From IMG/VR virus record IMGVR_UViG_3300027759_000003, positions 45,758 through 109,757 of that record: 64,000 nucleotides of DNA; one strand, written 5' to 3'. This DNA is from a virus. Position 1 is the stretch's first letter. Each line of letters starts with the position of its first letter. Made by a program: the position numbers and the translations under genes. Below, one piece after another: positions 1 through 8,240 of the stretch. A model generated the notes under the pieces. That model had not been told where the DNA came from. It did not search any database and worked only from the letters and a program-made list of their open reading frames with translations.

Positions 1-1
1 C

Positions 2-1504
2 GTTGTCACCATTGATGCCGTAGCAGATACAATTAATCCTGGTGAGACTGCAACAGCAGTAGTATCAGTATCATTTTTGGGAACAAGTATTGGAGATACC
101 GTTTCGGTAATATCTGCAGTACTATCTGCCCCATCTACTGCTAGCGTTCCACAGTTTGCCGTTACAGAAACATCTAGCGCAACAGTGGCACTATCAGCAG
201 ACACAAAAACAGCAGCAGTATCTCCAGCAACTAATACTTCTGGTTATGTTACTGCAAAGTTGACATCATCATTTTATGTGCCTACCGTCGCTGGATCATA
301 TGTAGTTAGATTTATTCCTACATTGACTAGCGCATCTGGTTCAGTTACATCTGCTGCCATTACATGGACAGTTACTGTTACCGCTCCAGACCTTAAGGCA
401 TCAACTGCTTATACAACATCTTTTATTAATACTGGAGAAACAATTTCAGCAACAACAGATGCTACTGTATATGCTTCAAAGACAGTCTCATCTGATGCAG
501 CAGCAGTTATTGTTTTAACTCAAAAGAATGCTGTTAATGCTTCTGCTTCAGAATCTGTTACAGCAACAATTTCAGGAGCGGGTATGTTGGGGTATGGTAC
601 AAACCATACAACAATTAACGGTCTTGGTAGATCATTAGTTGTACCTGCAGGAAACTACATTGGAGTATTCTCTGATGGAACATCTGGAGTAGGAACAATT
701 ACACTTACTTCACAGTCTGGAGCATTATTAGCAACAGAGAAAGTAACATTTTATGGTGACATTGCCAAAGTTGTTACAACTGTAAAGAAGCCAGCAATTG
801 CTGTAGGTTCTAACGCAGACGCAATTTCTGCCGTAGCATATGATGCTGCTGGCGTAGTTGTAGGAGCAGGAACACTAACAGTTACTTCAAATGATCTTAC
901 AGTAATCAGCAACTCAGCAACAACTGCTTCTATCTCTAATGGTGCAGCGTTGTTTTCTTTGGCTGGTGTTAAGACTGGTTCAGTAGGTGTAGTAGTAAAG
1001 AGTGGAACAATCTCTGCAGACACAGTTACTGTGCGTGTAGAGGCTGCCGTTGCTTCTATTAAGTTGGCTTTTGATAAAGCAAACTATGTAGCAGGAGAGC
1101 AAGCCACAATTACTCTTTCACCAGTTGATGCAACAGGTGCCGTATTGTCTGGAAAGACATATGCTAGCCTACTTGCTTCTACAGGAATTACTACAAGTTA
1201 TTCCTTTGGTGGATCAAGCGATACCATTACTGCAACATCTATTACAACTGACGCAAATGGTGTAAAAACTTACAAAGTTTATATGCCATTATCTGCAGGA
1301 GCAGTTACTATCAGCGCAACTGGTGGAACTGATTTACCAGCAGCAGGTCAAGTAAAGGTGTCAGCATCTGCAACAGTAACTGATTCAGCATCACAAGCAC
1401 TTGCTGCTGTGGCTGCATTAACTGTAACCGTTGCACAACTTAAGACATTAATCACAACCTTGACTAATCTTGTATTAAAGATTCAGAAAAAGGTTAAGGC
1501 TTAA
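2..1504 (+). CDS. Ig-like repeat surface/structural protein, 5' end outside window
   Basis: The frame is open from the left edge to the stop at 1502-1504, so the gene is truncated on the left. A TTG at 77 lies in the middle of a continuous domain (VVTIDAVADTINPGE precedes it) and is not a credible start. The visible part is Ala/Thr/Ser/Val-rich beta protein with successive Ig-like or S-layer-like modules. It ends in a short amphipathic helix (about the last 35 residues, LTNLVLKIQKKVKA at the end) that could trimerise or coil. There are no catalytic motifs. A clear terminator follows. It could be a virion adhesin or a surface protein made in the infected cell. The existence of the gene is certain and the function is inferred only from composition. 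Confidence 0.8.
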   Translation, partial: VVTIDAVADTINPGETATAVVSVSFLGTSIGDTVSVISAVLSAPSTASVPQFAVTETSSATVALSADTKTAAVSPATNTSGYVTAKLTSSFYVPTVAGSYVVRFIPTLTSASGSVTSAAITWTVTVTAPDLKASTAYTTSFINTGETISATTDATVYASKTVSSDAAAVIVLTQKNAVNASASESVTATISGAGMLGYGTNHTTINGLGRSLVVPAGNYIGVFSDGTSGVGTITLTSQSGALLATEKVTFYGDIAKVVTTVKKPAIAVGSNADAISAVAYDAAGVVVGAGTLTVTSNDLTVISNSATTASISNGAALFSLAGVKTGSVGVVVKSGTISADTVTVRVEAAVASIKLAFDKANYVAGEQATITLSPVDATGAVLSGKTYASLLASTGITTSYSFGGSSDTITATSITTDANGVKTYKVYMPLSAGAVTISATGGTDLPAAGQVKVSASATVTDSASQALAAVAALTVTVAQLKTLITTLTNLVLKIQKKVKA

Positions 1505-1522
1505 CAACTCCTTATAAAAATT

Positions 1523-1553
1523 GAGGGTAGATTAATTTCTACCCTCTTTTTTA
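1523..1553 (+). terminator. Intrinsic terminator
   Basis: A perfect 9-bp stem GAGGGTAGA (1523-1531) pairs with TCTACCCTC (1538-1546) and is followed at once by TTTTTTATT. It closes the transcript of the surface protein that enters from the left. Confidence 0.95.
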
Positions 1554-1565
1554 TTGCATAAAAAT

Positions 1566-1598
1566 GGTATAATTACTAATATAATTACACATTGGAGA
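1566..1598 (+). promoter_or_regulatory. Extended -10 promoter and RBS for the 1608 gene
   Basis: TGGTATAAT (TATAAT at 1568-1573) is an extended -10 with no good -35. GGAGAG at 1593-1598 lies 9 nt before a TTG codon at 1608 and decides that start. The same TGGTATAAT motif recurs before other rightward operons (21.7, 45.1, 46.3, 56.0 and 58.9 kb). Confidence 0.7.
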
Positions 1599-1607
1599 GC
1601 CTTATAA

Positions 1608-4214
1608 TTGACTAACCTTAAACGAAGACTAGTATTAGCCTTTGGGGTAGGGTTGTGTTTAACAATTTTTGGGATAATGGCTCCTGATCGTGCCCATGCT
1701 ACAGAAAATCAAGAACAAGTTGTTGTAAGTCCCGCTCAACAAGCAGTTAATACAGCCCTTGCAACAGCCACTACAGAGGTTCAACAGGCTATTACAGCCA
1801 CAGATACTGCCACTGCCACCATAGCCGTAGCAGTTTCTGAAAGAGTAGAGGCTCAGGCAGCGGTAGATACAGTAACAGCCACAATAGCAGTAGCACAATC
1901 AAATGTAGCCTTAGTAGACACAGCAACAGCCACAATTAGTTCTGTAGATTTATCTGTTACACCAATAGATCAAAGTTCTCAAATAGTTATAGATGCAAAA
2001 AATACAATTACAACAGCACAAACCTCCATAAATAATATTGACACATTAACTGCACAGGTACAAATATCTGAAGCCGTTGCAGCAAAAACAACAGCAACAA
2101 CAGCACAAGCCACCGCACAAACCGAACTAACTCAAGCCAACATTGCAATTGATAATGCTCAAACAGCAGTAAATAATTTACAAGCCACCATTGGAACTAG
2201 CACTAATGTTCTTGCTGGCGTAGACGATGCTGGCGTTAAAATGAATCTTCCATTCGGAATGCAAATGGGTGGAACTTTATATAACAATGTATTTGTTGGG
2301 TCTAATGCAACCATAACATTTGGTGTTAACGAAGGTCCTAATTATTATTCTACTCCAAGTGCACCATCCGTATCTATTGCTGGCTGGGACTGGACAACTT
2401 GGAGCACAGGAACTGGAATTACATATGCAACTACTGGAACAAGTTTAGATATTGCATGGGACCTTCGCCCTTATCCACAACAAGATGCTTCAACACAAAT
2501 GGTTCAAGTAAGATTTAATGCTGATGTGAATCCCAATGATGGTGCTTGGATGGCAACTGTTAGTGCTAATGGACCAATACCTAATGGAGCAAGATTTAAT
2601 TATAGAGAAACTACAAATGGAAATGTAAATAATATTGAGGATATAAATTCTGGGTCAGGATTCAACGGACAAATAAGTCAAGGTGCAGCATTTACTCCAT
2701 ATGTAGACCCAAATACTTCAACAATTCAAGCAGCAGTAGATTCTGCAAATGCTACAATTGCACAGTTAAACTCAAGTCTTACTCCAGTAGTTGCTCAAAA
2801 TACTACAAACACATCAGCAATAAATGCTATTAATACAACATCTTTAACTAATGCCGTAAACTCAGCGGTATCTAGTAAAACAAACTTACAAACACAATTA
2901 AATACAAATGCTCAAGAGTTAATTACAGCAATTAATACTCATATTCCTACTCCAGCCCCAGTGTTATCAGAACCAGTAATTGAAGGAACGACAGTTGTTA
3001 TTACGCCTGAATTGCCAGAAGGATACACAGCCAATACTTGGTTTTATCAAGTAATAACGAATGATCCAGATGCAGAAAACCCATATGAAGGTGGAACATA
3101 TAATACAACTGGTGCTCCAGAATCTATTGAATTAACTGGTTTGACAGAAGGCTCTACCTATACTGTTAGAGTTGCTAACTGGTCTGGACCTGTAAGTGAG
3201 TATACAGAGGTTGTTATTTCTATACCCGCACCAGAAGAAATTATTATAGCCCCAGCCCCAGAGCCAGTTTTTATTTATGCGCCTGAACAAACCTTACCAG
3301 ACGAGACCATTCCAACTGAAGAGGAGAATACAGAAACAGAAGAGATTCCTGTAGAGGAAATTCCTGTGGAAGAAATCCCTGTTGAAGAAGTGCCTTCTGA
3401 AGAAACTGAATCTCCCGAAACGGATACACCTGAATTTGATGAATCTTCATCCAACGATGAACTAGAAAATATTCTTGAAGAAAATCAGGATTTTTTTGAA
3501 GAAATAGCACAAGATAATGATACCTTATCTGTAGAACAAATACAAGACATAGTTAGTGATTTAGTTGCAGATAGTGGTTTAAATGCATCTGAAGTTGCAG
3601 AAGTATTAGAGGCAATTGCTCAGGGCGGAGAGGTATCTGAAGAAGTTGCTGCAGAAGTTTCATCTGTATTATCAGAGGGCGGACTAACAGAATCAGAAGC
3701 AGATTTTATTACAGAAATGCTTTCTGCAGATGGAGAAATAACAACTGCAGAAGTTGTTAATTTGTCAGAGGCATTAAACGAAGACGGTAAGTTTACTTTA
3801 GTAGAAAAAGATTTAGTTGCAGACGTATTAGTATCATCAGCAGAGGGAGCACCAGTAACTGCTGCAAACATAGAATCGGCGGGACTTGAATATCGTGATC
3901 TTCCTCCTACAATTCCAGTAGAAGTAAGAGAAGATGCTAGCGGTAACCCTGTGGTTATTACTGCAGAGGTGGCTTCAGCATTGCTTGTATTAGAAAGTCC
4001 AGCAGCATTATTAGATGCGGTTGCTACTTGTTTTAATCCAGATGAAGCAATTGAAGGTTTGACAGAAGAGCAAAAATGTGAGTTAGGTAAAGCCTTACTC
4101 AGCATGGGTGCTGACATGTCTATACCAGAACGTGAAAAAGCAGAAGATATTGTAGTTGTAACAATTATTGCTGGTCAATTAATTGTTGCTACTGCACCTA
4201 GAAGAAGGAGATAA
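1608..4214 (+). CDS. Large secreted, C-terminally anchored surface protein with coiled coil and FN3-like domain
   Basis: It starts at TTG 1608 after GGAGAG. Residues 1-31 form a signal peptide (KRR, hydrophobic core, cleavage after AHA). Next comes an Ala/Thr/Gln-rich coiled coil (about 32-195) and a globular beta domain rich in W and Y (about 200-380). A second coiled coil follows, then an FN3-like domain (about 450-545). An acidic linker with EEIPVEEIPVEE repeats precedes a long Glu/Ala-rich helical region. The C-terminus is a hydrophobic stretch (VVVTIIAGQLIVATA) followed by RRRR, which resembles a tail anchor with a positive stop. Its stop codon overlaps the RBS region of the next gene. 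It may be exported and displayed on the infected host, for example for adhesion or superinfection exclusion. No enzyme motif is seen. Confidence 0.7.
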   Translation: MTNLKRRLVLAFGVGLCLTIFGIMAPDRAHATENQEQVVVSPAQQAVNTALATATTEVQQAITATDTATATIAVAVSERVEAQAAVDTVTATIAVAQSNVALVDTATATISSVDLSVTPIDQSSQIVIDAKNTITTAQTSINNIDTLTAQVQISEAVAAKTTATTAQATAQTELTQANIAIDNAQTAVNNLQATIGTSTNVLAGVDDAGVKMNLPFGMQMGGTLYNNVFVGSNATITFGVNEGPNYYSTPSAPSVSIAGWDWTTWSTGTGITYATTGTSLDIAWDLRPYPQQDASTQMVQVRFNADVNPNDGAWMATVSANGPIPNGARFNYRETTNGNVNNIEDINSGSGFNGQISQGAAFTPYVDPNTSTIQAAVDSANATIAQLNSSLTPVVAQNTTNTSAINAINTTSLTNAVNSAVSSKTNLQTQLNTNAQELITAINTHIPTPAPVLSEPVIEGTTVVITPELPEGYTANTWFYQVITNDPDAENPYEGGTYNTTGAPESIELTGLTEGSTYTVRVANWSGPVSEYTEVVISIPAPEEIIIAPAPEPVFIYAPEQTLPDETIPTEEENTETEEIPVEEIPVEEIPVEEVPSEETESPETDTPEFDESSSNDELENILEENQDFFEEIAQDNDTLSVEQIQDIVSDLVADSGLNASEVAEVLEAIAQGGEVSEEVAAEVSSVLSEGGLTESEADFITEMLSADGEITTAEVVNLSEALNEDGKFTLVEKDLVADVLVSSAEGAPVTAANIESAGLEYRDLPPTIPVEVREDASGNPVVITAEVASALLVLESPAALLDAVATCFNPDEAIEGLTEEQKCELGKALLSMGADMSIPEREKAEDIVVVTIIAGQLIVATAPRRRR

Positions 4215-4215
4215 A

Positions 4216-4392
4216 ATGAAAAAGTTAAAACAATGGGGTATGGCAGCCCTAAATGAGAACTTTACATTCCTGGGCTTCTTTGTAGCATGGGTGGTTTTAG
4301 AGGGCAGCGCAAAGACGGTAGTAGGGTATGTAACCCTAGCATCGGTAGCCATATGGTTTGCAACCATAGGAATTCGTAAAGAAGACGAATAA
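4216..4392 (+). CDS. Small two-TM membrane protein, possible holin
   Basis: A 58-residue protein starting at ATG 4216, 5 nt after GAAGGAG, which lies inside the end of the previous gene. An in-frame ATG at 4183 lies inside the upstream gene and lacks a ribosome site. Two hydrophobic segments (FTFLGFFVAWVVLEG and VVGYVTLASVAIWFATIGI) are followed by a charged RKEDE tail. Its size, topology and place at the head of the lysis module fit a holin or holin partner, but there is no diagnostic motif. Confidence 0.6.
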   Translation: MKKLKQWGMAALNENFTFLGFFVAWVVLEGSAKTVVGYVTLASVAIWFATIGIRKEDE

Positions 4393-4398
4393 GTTTGA

Positions 4399-4404
4399 TA
4401 TAAT
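4399..4404 (+). promoter_or_regulatory. -10 box of a leaderless gene
   Basis: TGATATAAT (TATAAT 4399-4404) is followed by only 6 nt before the ATG at 4411, so transcription should start at or beside the start codon. Confidence 0.7.
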
Positions 4405-4410
4405 GGGAGT

Positions 4411-4617
4411 ATGTTAAAATTACGCATACTCCTACTATCAAGCATCCTAGCATTAGGATTGTCTGGTTGTGGATATGATGGTCACTATAGATACCCATGC
4501 CAAAACCCAACAAACTGGGAATCAGCAGAATGCAAACCACCAATTTGTACTGCTAACGGAGCATGTCCAGAAGACTTAACACAACTAGAAAAGGTGGAGG
4601 GAACACAGAATGGCTAA
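4411..4617 (+). CDS. Small lipoprotein in lysis module
   Basis: 68 residues. A short basic N-terminus (MLKLR) and a hydrophobic core end in a lipobox, LGLSGC, with the lipid-acceptor Cys at about residue 20. The mature part contains several Cys (CQNP, CKPP, CTANGAC) that may form disulfides, so it should sit on the outer face of the cytoplasmic membrane. It overlaps the following holin-like gene by 8 nt. It appears leaderless (TATAAT-N6-ATG). The role could be lysis control or superinfection exclusion; the sequence does not decide. Confidence 0.7.
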   Translation: MLKLRILLLSSILALGLSGCGYDGHYRYPCQNPTNWESAECKPPICTANGACPEDLTQLEKVEGTQNG

Positions 4618-5017
4618 AGAAAGATTAACTCCTCAAGAGTTAGATGCAAGATTAAAGTTTATCCTAGGAATTACTTTAGGATCAATTTTATTTATAACTG
4701 CAACAGGAATTATGTATGCTCTTATATTTGTTACACAACCGATTACAGGACAATCAGAAAACGATAAAATGTTTTTTAACGTTCTTGGTAGCGTAGCAAC
4801 ATTTATTACAGGAACACTTGCTGGTCTTCTTATAGGATCATCTGGCGCTAAAGATGTTATGGCAGCACAGATTGCAAACAAAGAGGTTGATGCCAAAAAT
4901 ACAATGGCAGATAAAAAACTTGAATCAGAAATTGATGATGCTAAAGCACGTAGACTAAACAAGCCTGATGGAGCAATGCCAGAGGAACAACCTGTTGACG
5001 CAAATTGGGATAAATAA
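4610..5017 (+). CDS. Holin-like membrane protein
   Basis: 135 residues starting at ATG 4610 with GGAGGG just upstream (4596-4601). Two transmembrane segments (about 16-42, LGITLGSILFITATGIMYALIFV, and about 55-78, NVLGSVATFITGTLAGLLIGSS) are followed by a long charged C-terminal tail rich in D, K and E. It lies directly before the CHAP endolysin, the classical holin position. The holin role is inferred from topology and neighbourhood. Confidence 0.65.
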   Translation: MAKERLTPQELDARLKFILGITLGSILFITATGIMYALIFVTQPITGQSENDKMFFNVLGSVATFITGTLAGLLIGSSGAKDVMAAQIANKEVDAKNTMADKKLESEIDDAKARRLNKPDGAMPEEQPVDANWDK

Positions 5018-5019
5018 TA

Positions 5020-5595
5020 ATGGCGGAGCAAGGTACAGCAGCCCGTCTTATTGAAGTTGCTACTGCAGAAGTAGGAACTGTTGAAGGTCCTAAAGATAAT
5101 GAAACCAAGTATGGTAAGTTTACTAAAGCAGACTTCCAACCATGGTGCGGATCATTTGTTAATTGGTGTGGCAATGAGGCTGGAGTAAAAATTCCAAATA
5201 CCGTCTATACTCCTGGTGGCGCACAAGCATTTAAAAAAGCAAACTCATGGATTGACGGAGACTTAGCAGATCCAGAGCCAGGAGACATTGCATACTTTGA
5301 TTTTCCATCTGACGGGGTAGATAGAATTAGTCACGTAGCAATAGTAGTAGCAGACAATGGGGATGGAACAGTTTGGTGTGTTGAAGGTAACACTTCTGGA
5401 GATCCTAAAGGTAGCCAACGTAATGGTGGAGAGGTTTGTAAAAAACTTCGTGCTTTTAAGAAAAATAAAAAAGGAATTATGGTTTCTATTGTAGGGTTTG
5501 GCAGACCTAAGTTTGGCTCTGCGCCTGCAGGTACTGCTAAAAAGGCTGCGGCTAAGCCTAAAACATGCTCAGCATGTGGTCAAATCATTAAATAA
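5020..5595 (+). CDS. CHAP-domain endolysin with C-terminal CxxC tail
   Basis: 191 residues. A CHAP amidase/peptidase domain covers about residues 5-160, with catalytic Cys43 (PWCGSFVNWC), His105 (RISHVAIVV) and Glu122/Asn124 (VEGN). It would cut host peptidoglycan at the end of infection after holin release. A Lys/Ala-rich linker (APAGTAKKAAAKPK) leads to a short tail with CSACGQIIK, half of a zinc-ribbon knuckle or a dimerising motif, in place of a normal cell-wall-binding domain. It has no signal peptide. The gene follows the holin-like gene by 2 nt. Confidence 0.85.
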   Translation: MAEQGTAARLIEVATAEVGTVEGPKDNETKYGKFTKADFQPWCGSFVNWCGNEAGVKIPNTVYTPGGAQAFKKANSWIDGDLADPEPGDIAYFDFPSDGVDRISHVAIVVADNGDGTVWCVEGNTSGDPKGSQRNGGEVCKKLRAFKKNKKGIMVSIVGFGRPKFGSAPAGTAKKAAAKPKTCSACGQIIK

Positions 5596-5601
5596 AGGTG
5601 T

Positions 5602-5630
5602 TTGACTAAGCAATAATCATTTGCTATACT
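5602..5630 (+). promoter_or_regulatory. Strong sigma70-type promoter
   Basis: TTGACT (5602-5607), a 17-nt spacer and TATACT (5625-5630) with TG upstream. It drives the proteasome-like gene; a second TATACT lies at 5638-5643 and the RBS is GAGGGG. Confidence 0.85.
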
Positions 5631-5660
5631 TAAAGGGTATACTCTGAGGGGATTTTCTAT

Positions 5661-6185
5661 ATGACAGTCTTGGCTGTAGTTCGTCATGAAAATAAAATCT
5701 ACATGGCTGGTGATCGTGGTGCCTCAGACGATAACACCATCCTTTCATTAACCTCTCCAAAAGTTTGGAAACTTGGTCCATATTTAATTGGATATGCTGG
5801 AGCGCTAGATGGTGAACGTATTCGTTATAATTTTAATCCATATGTTCCAGATATAAAAGATTTAGATAAGTTTATGCAAACTAAGTTTATTAAACAACTT
5901 AGAGATTTTTATAATAACTGGTGGGTAGATACTACTAAAGAAGGTGATTTAGGTCTTATTATTTGTGTTAAAGGTCAAATATATGAACACAATGCTATTG
6001 ATATGTCTTTATCTAAATATAATTTAGATTATTTAGCAATGGGTTCAGGTGCAGAATACGCTTACGGATATTTAAATGCTACAGAAAAATCTAAGGATCC
6101 TCGCAAAAGAGTTGTTGGAGCGGTAAATGCAGCAATAAAATTTAGTCCATCTTGCATGGGTCCAGTTGACGTGGTAAACATTTAA
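5661..6185 (+). CDS. Proteasome beta-subunit-like Ntn hydrolase
   Basis: 174 residues. Removing Met1 would expose Thr2 (MTVLAVV). Counted from that Thr, the catalytic Asp (AGDRGAS) falls at 17 and the Lys (SPKV) at 33, the same spacing as in 20S proteasome beta and HslV subunits. The later signatures AMGSGAEYA and the C-terminal GPVDVVNI also match the fold. It is thus predicted to be an active N-terminal-nucleophile threonine protease that assembles into rings. There is no propeptide, unlike most bacterial beta subunits. It has its own promoter just after the lysis module. Targets are unknown; processing of virion proteins or hijack of the host proteasome/Pup system is possible. Confidence 0.8.
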   Translation: MTVLAVVRHENKIYMAGDRGASDDNTILSLTSPKVWKLGPYLIGYAGALDGERIRYNFNPYVPDIKDLDKFMQTKFIKQLRDFYNNWWVDTTKEGDLGLIICVKGQIYEHNAIDMSLSKYNLDYLAMGSGAEYAYGYLNATEKSKDPRKRVVGAVNAAIKFSPSCMGPVDVVNI

Positions 6186-6194
6186 GGGTATAAT
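6166..6194 (+). promoter_or_regulatory. Promoter of leaderless gene 6201
   Basis: TTGACG (6166-6171), a 17-nt spacer and TATAAT (6189-6194), then 6 nt to ATG 6201. The -35 lies inside the end of the proteasome-like gene. This is the clearest full-consensus leaderless promoter in the window. Confidence 0.8.
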
Positions 6195-6200
6195 TTATAT

Positions 6201-6419
6201 ATGGCAAACTTTGACGATATATTAAAAGATTTACAAGATGAGTCATCAAGTCTTGATGAGTTTGAGATTTGGTTAACTAACGGAATTGAGCGGGGCTGGG
6301 TAACAGAACCGTTTTGCAACACTCATGAAGGAGATCCTTATATGAGTGATGAAGAAGCACAAGAATGGGAAGAGGGCGGAGACCCTTGTCAAGTAGTAAT
6401 TAAAATAAATAACAACTAA
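6201..6419 (+). CDS. Acidic hypothetical protein
   Basis: 72 residues, strongly acidic (about a quarter Asp/Glu), with one Cys near residue 40 and one near 63. No domain is recognised. It starts at the predicted +1 of its own promoter and has no ribosome-binding site, so it should be translated leaderless. Confidence 0.75.
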   Translation: MANFDDILKDLQDESSSLDEFEIWLTNGIERGWVTEPFCNTHEGDPYMSDEEAQEWEEGGDPCQVVIKINNN

Positions 6420-6432
6420 TAAAAGGGGTAAA

Positions 6433-7434
6433 ATGAAAAAAATAGTGGTGGGAATTATAACTGTATTAGGTTTAACATTAATTCAATCACCTGCACATGC
6501 AGAGGTTTGTTCTACTGGAACTATTACCGTTTCTGGTATTAATACTTTTGGTCAACTTCCATGTACAGATCCTGGAACTGAGATTAATGTAACCGTTCGT
6601 GGTTTACATGATTATGGAGTTTCTGGTGGATTAACTGCCTATTGCTCATTTAATTACGTAAGGAGAAATTTAGGTACAGTTGAAAAACCTAATTGGTCAG
6701 CATCTACAAATACTGTTTGTGATCCAAAACCAACTCCTCCTGCACCAACTCCTACGCCAGTGCCTACGCCAACTCCTACGCCAGTGCCTACGCCAACTCC
6801 TACGCCAGTGCCTACGCCAGTGCCAAGTGTTGAAACTAGGACGGTATCAACAGGTACATCGTCAACTTCATCAACAACTACAACTAATAACAATACAACA
6901 ACCAATCAATTAAATGGTTATGCAGTAGTACATCCTACTGGATATGTATGTGGAGTTATTGTTGGTGGCTCATACTTTGCAGGAAATGATAAAACTATGA
7001 CATCAGAGTATATGGGTTGTCCAGTAGGTAGTAAAATAATTTCACAAACAAACGCATCTCCAGAAGGAAATGTTGCTGGATGGCATGGTCAAAATGTAAC
7101 ATATAATCAAAATCAATTTGCAATCAAAAATGATTCTGGAACTGTTACAACTACTATTCAAAATGGAGTAGCAACAGATTTGAACGGTAGAACTTGGGAT
7201 ACTGGTTCAGGTGCTTGTATTAGTCAATGTACTACAACAAGTATTTCTGATACAACTACTGCAACTACTGATACTTCAACTGCTCAGTTAAGATCTTTTA
7301 ATGCGGGTGAAGTTATTACTACAGAAAGTAAAGTTTTAGCACTTATTAAAAGTTATTTAGCAAATAATTCTTATAGTTCTGTATTAAATAGGCTTGGTAG
7401 AATTACAAGACAAATAGGTAATTTGTTCTTGTAA
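6433..7434 (+). CDS. Secreted protein with Pro/Thr hinge
   Basis: 333 residues. A signal peptide (MKKIVVGIITVLGLTLIQSPAHA) precedes a Cys-containing domain (to about residue 98). A hinge of repeated PTPTPVPTP units (DNA repeats at 6750-6823) and a Ser/Thr/Asn-rich spacer follow, then a second Cys-containing domain and a C-terminal basic helix. RBS AAAAGGGG. Pro/Thr hinges are common in glycosylated wall or adhesin proteins. The function is unknown; export from the infected cell is likely. Confidence 0.7.
   Translation: MKKIVVGIITVLGLTLIQSPAHAEVCSTGTITVSGINTFGQLPCTDPGTEINVTVRGLHDYGVSGGLTAYCSFNYVRRNLGTVEKPNWSASTNTVCDPKPTPPAPTPTPVPTPTPTPVPTPTPTPVPTPVPSVETRTVSTGTSSTSSTTTTNNNTTTNQLNGYAVVHPTGYVCGVIVGGSYFAGNDKTMTSEYMGCPVGSKIISQTNASPEGNVAGWHGQNVTYNQNQFAIKNDSGTVTTTIQNGVATDLNGRTWDTGSGACISQCTTTSISDTTTATTDTSTAQLRSFNAGEVITTESKVLALIKSYLANNSYSSVLNRLGRITRQIGNLFL
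6750..6823 (+). repeat. 24-bp tandem repeat coding a Pro/Thr hinge
   Basis: Repeats built from CCTACGCCA and CCAGTG encode PTPTPVPTP. Slippage here would change hinge length without shifting frame. Confidence 0.85.
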
Positions 7435-7441
7435 TAGGCTT

Positions 7442-7517
7442 TGGGTTGTAACTCAGTTGGCAGAGTGAGGAACTGTTAATTCCTAAGTCGTAGGTTCGAA
7501 TCCTACCAACCCAGCCA
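7442..7517 (+). tRNA. tRNA-Asn(GTT)
   Basis: Acceptor TGGGTTG pairs with CAACCCA, the T-arm contains GGTTCGAATCC and the anticodon loop is CTGTTAA (GTT). A CCA follows discriminator G7514, so the 3' CCA is encoded. Confidence 0.93.
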
Positions 7518-7518
7518 A

Positions 7519-7589
7519 GCGAATATTGCATAGTGGTAGTGCGTAACCTTGCCAAGGTTAATGTGCGAGTTCGATTCTCGCTATTCGCT
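7519..7589 (+). tRNA. tRNA-Gly(GCC)
   Basis: Acceptor GCGAATA/TATTCGC, T-loop GTTCGATTC, anticodon loop TTGCCAA (GCC). CCA is not encoded. It lies 1 nt after the tRNA-Asn CCA. Confidence 0.93.
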
Positions 7590-7593
7590 CTCT

Positions 7594-7665
7594 GTCCCTA
7601 TCGTCTAGTGGTTAGGACAACACCCTTTCACGGTGTAAACGAGAGTTCAATTCTCTCTAGGGATA
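7594..7665 (+). tRNA. tRNA-Glu(TTC)
   Basis: Acceptor GTCCCTA/TAGGGAT with a G-U first pair, T-arm GAGAGTTCAATTCTCTC, anticodon loop CTTTCAC (TTC). Confidence 0.92.
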
Positions 7666-7666
7666 C

Positions 7667-7738
7667 GCCTCCTTAACTCAGGGGTAGAGTACCCGCCTTG
7701 TAAGCGGGTTGTCGTAGGTTCAAATCCTACAGGAGGCT
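7667..7738 (+). tRNA. tRNA-Thr(TGT)
   Basis: Acceptor GCCTCCT/AGGAGGC, T-loop GGTTCAAATCC, anticodon stem CCCGC/GCGGG with loop CTTGTAA (TGT). It is the last of four tRNAs in a row. Confidence 0.93.
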
Positions 7739-7745
7739 CAATAAA

Positions 7746-7755
7746 TGGTATAATA
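7746..7755 (+). promoter_or_regulatory. Extended -10 promoter before hsp20-like gene
   Basis: TGGTATAAT just after the tRNAs, with about 55 nt of leader and RBS AAGGAG before ATG 7811. The leader is unusually long for this genome. Confidence 0.6.
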
Positions 7756-7810
7756 GGATTGTATCTGCCTACGGGGGATACATAAACTAACTCGCTGAAA
7801 AGGAGAAAAA

Positions 7811-8230
7811 ATGGTAAGTTCGTTTGCATTGGATCTTTTTAAGGATCCATTTTTTATTGGTTTCAATCGTGAATTGGACCGTTTAAGTACAGTACACAAT
7901 CTAGCAACTCGTCAGGCATATCCGCCATACGATATCTTAAAATTAGACGAAGATACATACAGATTATCTTTGGCTGTTGCTGGATTTTCAAAAACAGATA
8001 TTAATGTTTCAGTAGATAATGGAACATTAATAATTAAAGGTGAAATAGTAGAAGTAACAGATGCTGAAGTTGTTCATAAGGGAATCGCTGCTCGTAAATT
8101 TACTCGCACATTTGCTCTTGGTGAATACATGGAAGTATCTAGTGCTGAACTTAAGGATGGCATGCTTACAGTTAATATTGTTCGTATTGTTCCTGAAGAC
8201 AAGAAACCTAAAGTAATTAAAATAAAATAA
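7811..8230 (+). CDS. Small heat-shock protein (Hsp20/IbpA type)
   Basis: 139 residues. An IbpA-like N-terminus with YPPYDI leads into an alpha-crystallin domain. The signatures are GTLIIKGE, the loop GIAARKFTRTFALGE and ELKDGMLTVNIVR, and the Lys-rich C-terminus ends in VIKIK (an IxI-like motif). It is an ATP-independent chaperone that holds unfolding proteins. Many T4-like cyanophages and pelagiphages carry one, where it is thought to help virion protein folding. RBS AAGGAG is 7 nt before ATG. Confidence 0.92.
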   Translation: MVSSFALDLFKDPFFIGFNRELDRLSTVHNLATRQAYPPYDILKLDEDTYRLSLAVAGFSKTDINVSVDNGTLIIKGEIVEVTDAEVVHKGIAARKFTRTFALGEYMEVSSAELKDGMLTVNIVRIVPEDKKPKVIKIK

Positions 8231-8240
8231 ATAAACAACC

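Noticed and set aside
77-1504. Gene start at TTG 77
   Set aside because: The frame is open to the left edge and codes the same domain upstream; no ribosome site precedes 77.
3620-4117. 165-residue reverse frame opposite the 1608 gene
   Set aside because: Ser/Ala-rich mirror of a Glu/Ala-rich helix; no start signal.
7647-7829. Reverse-strand ORF over tRNA-Glu and tRNA-Thr
   Set aside because: It translates tRNA sequence; the tRNAs are certain. Such false ORFs over tRNAs are well known.
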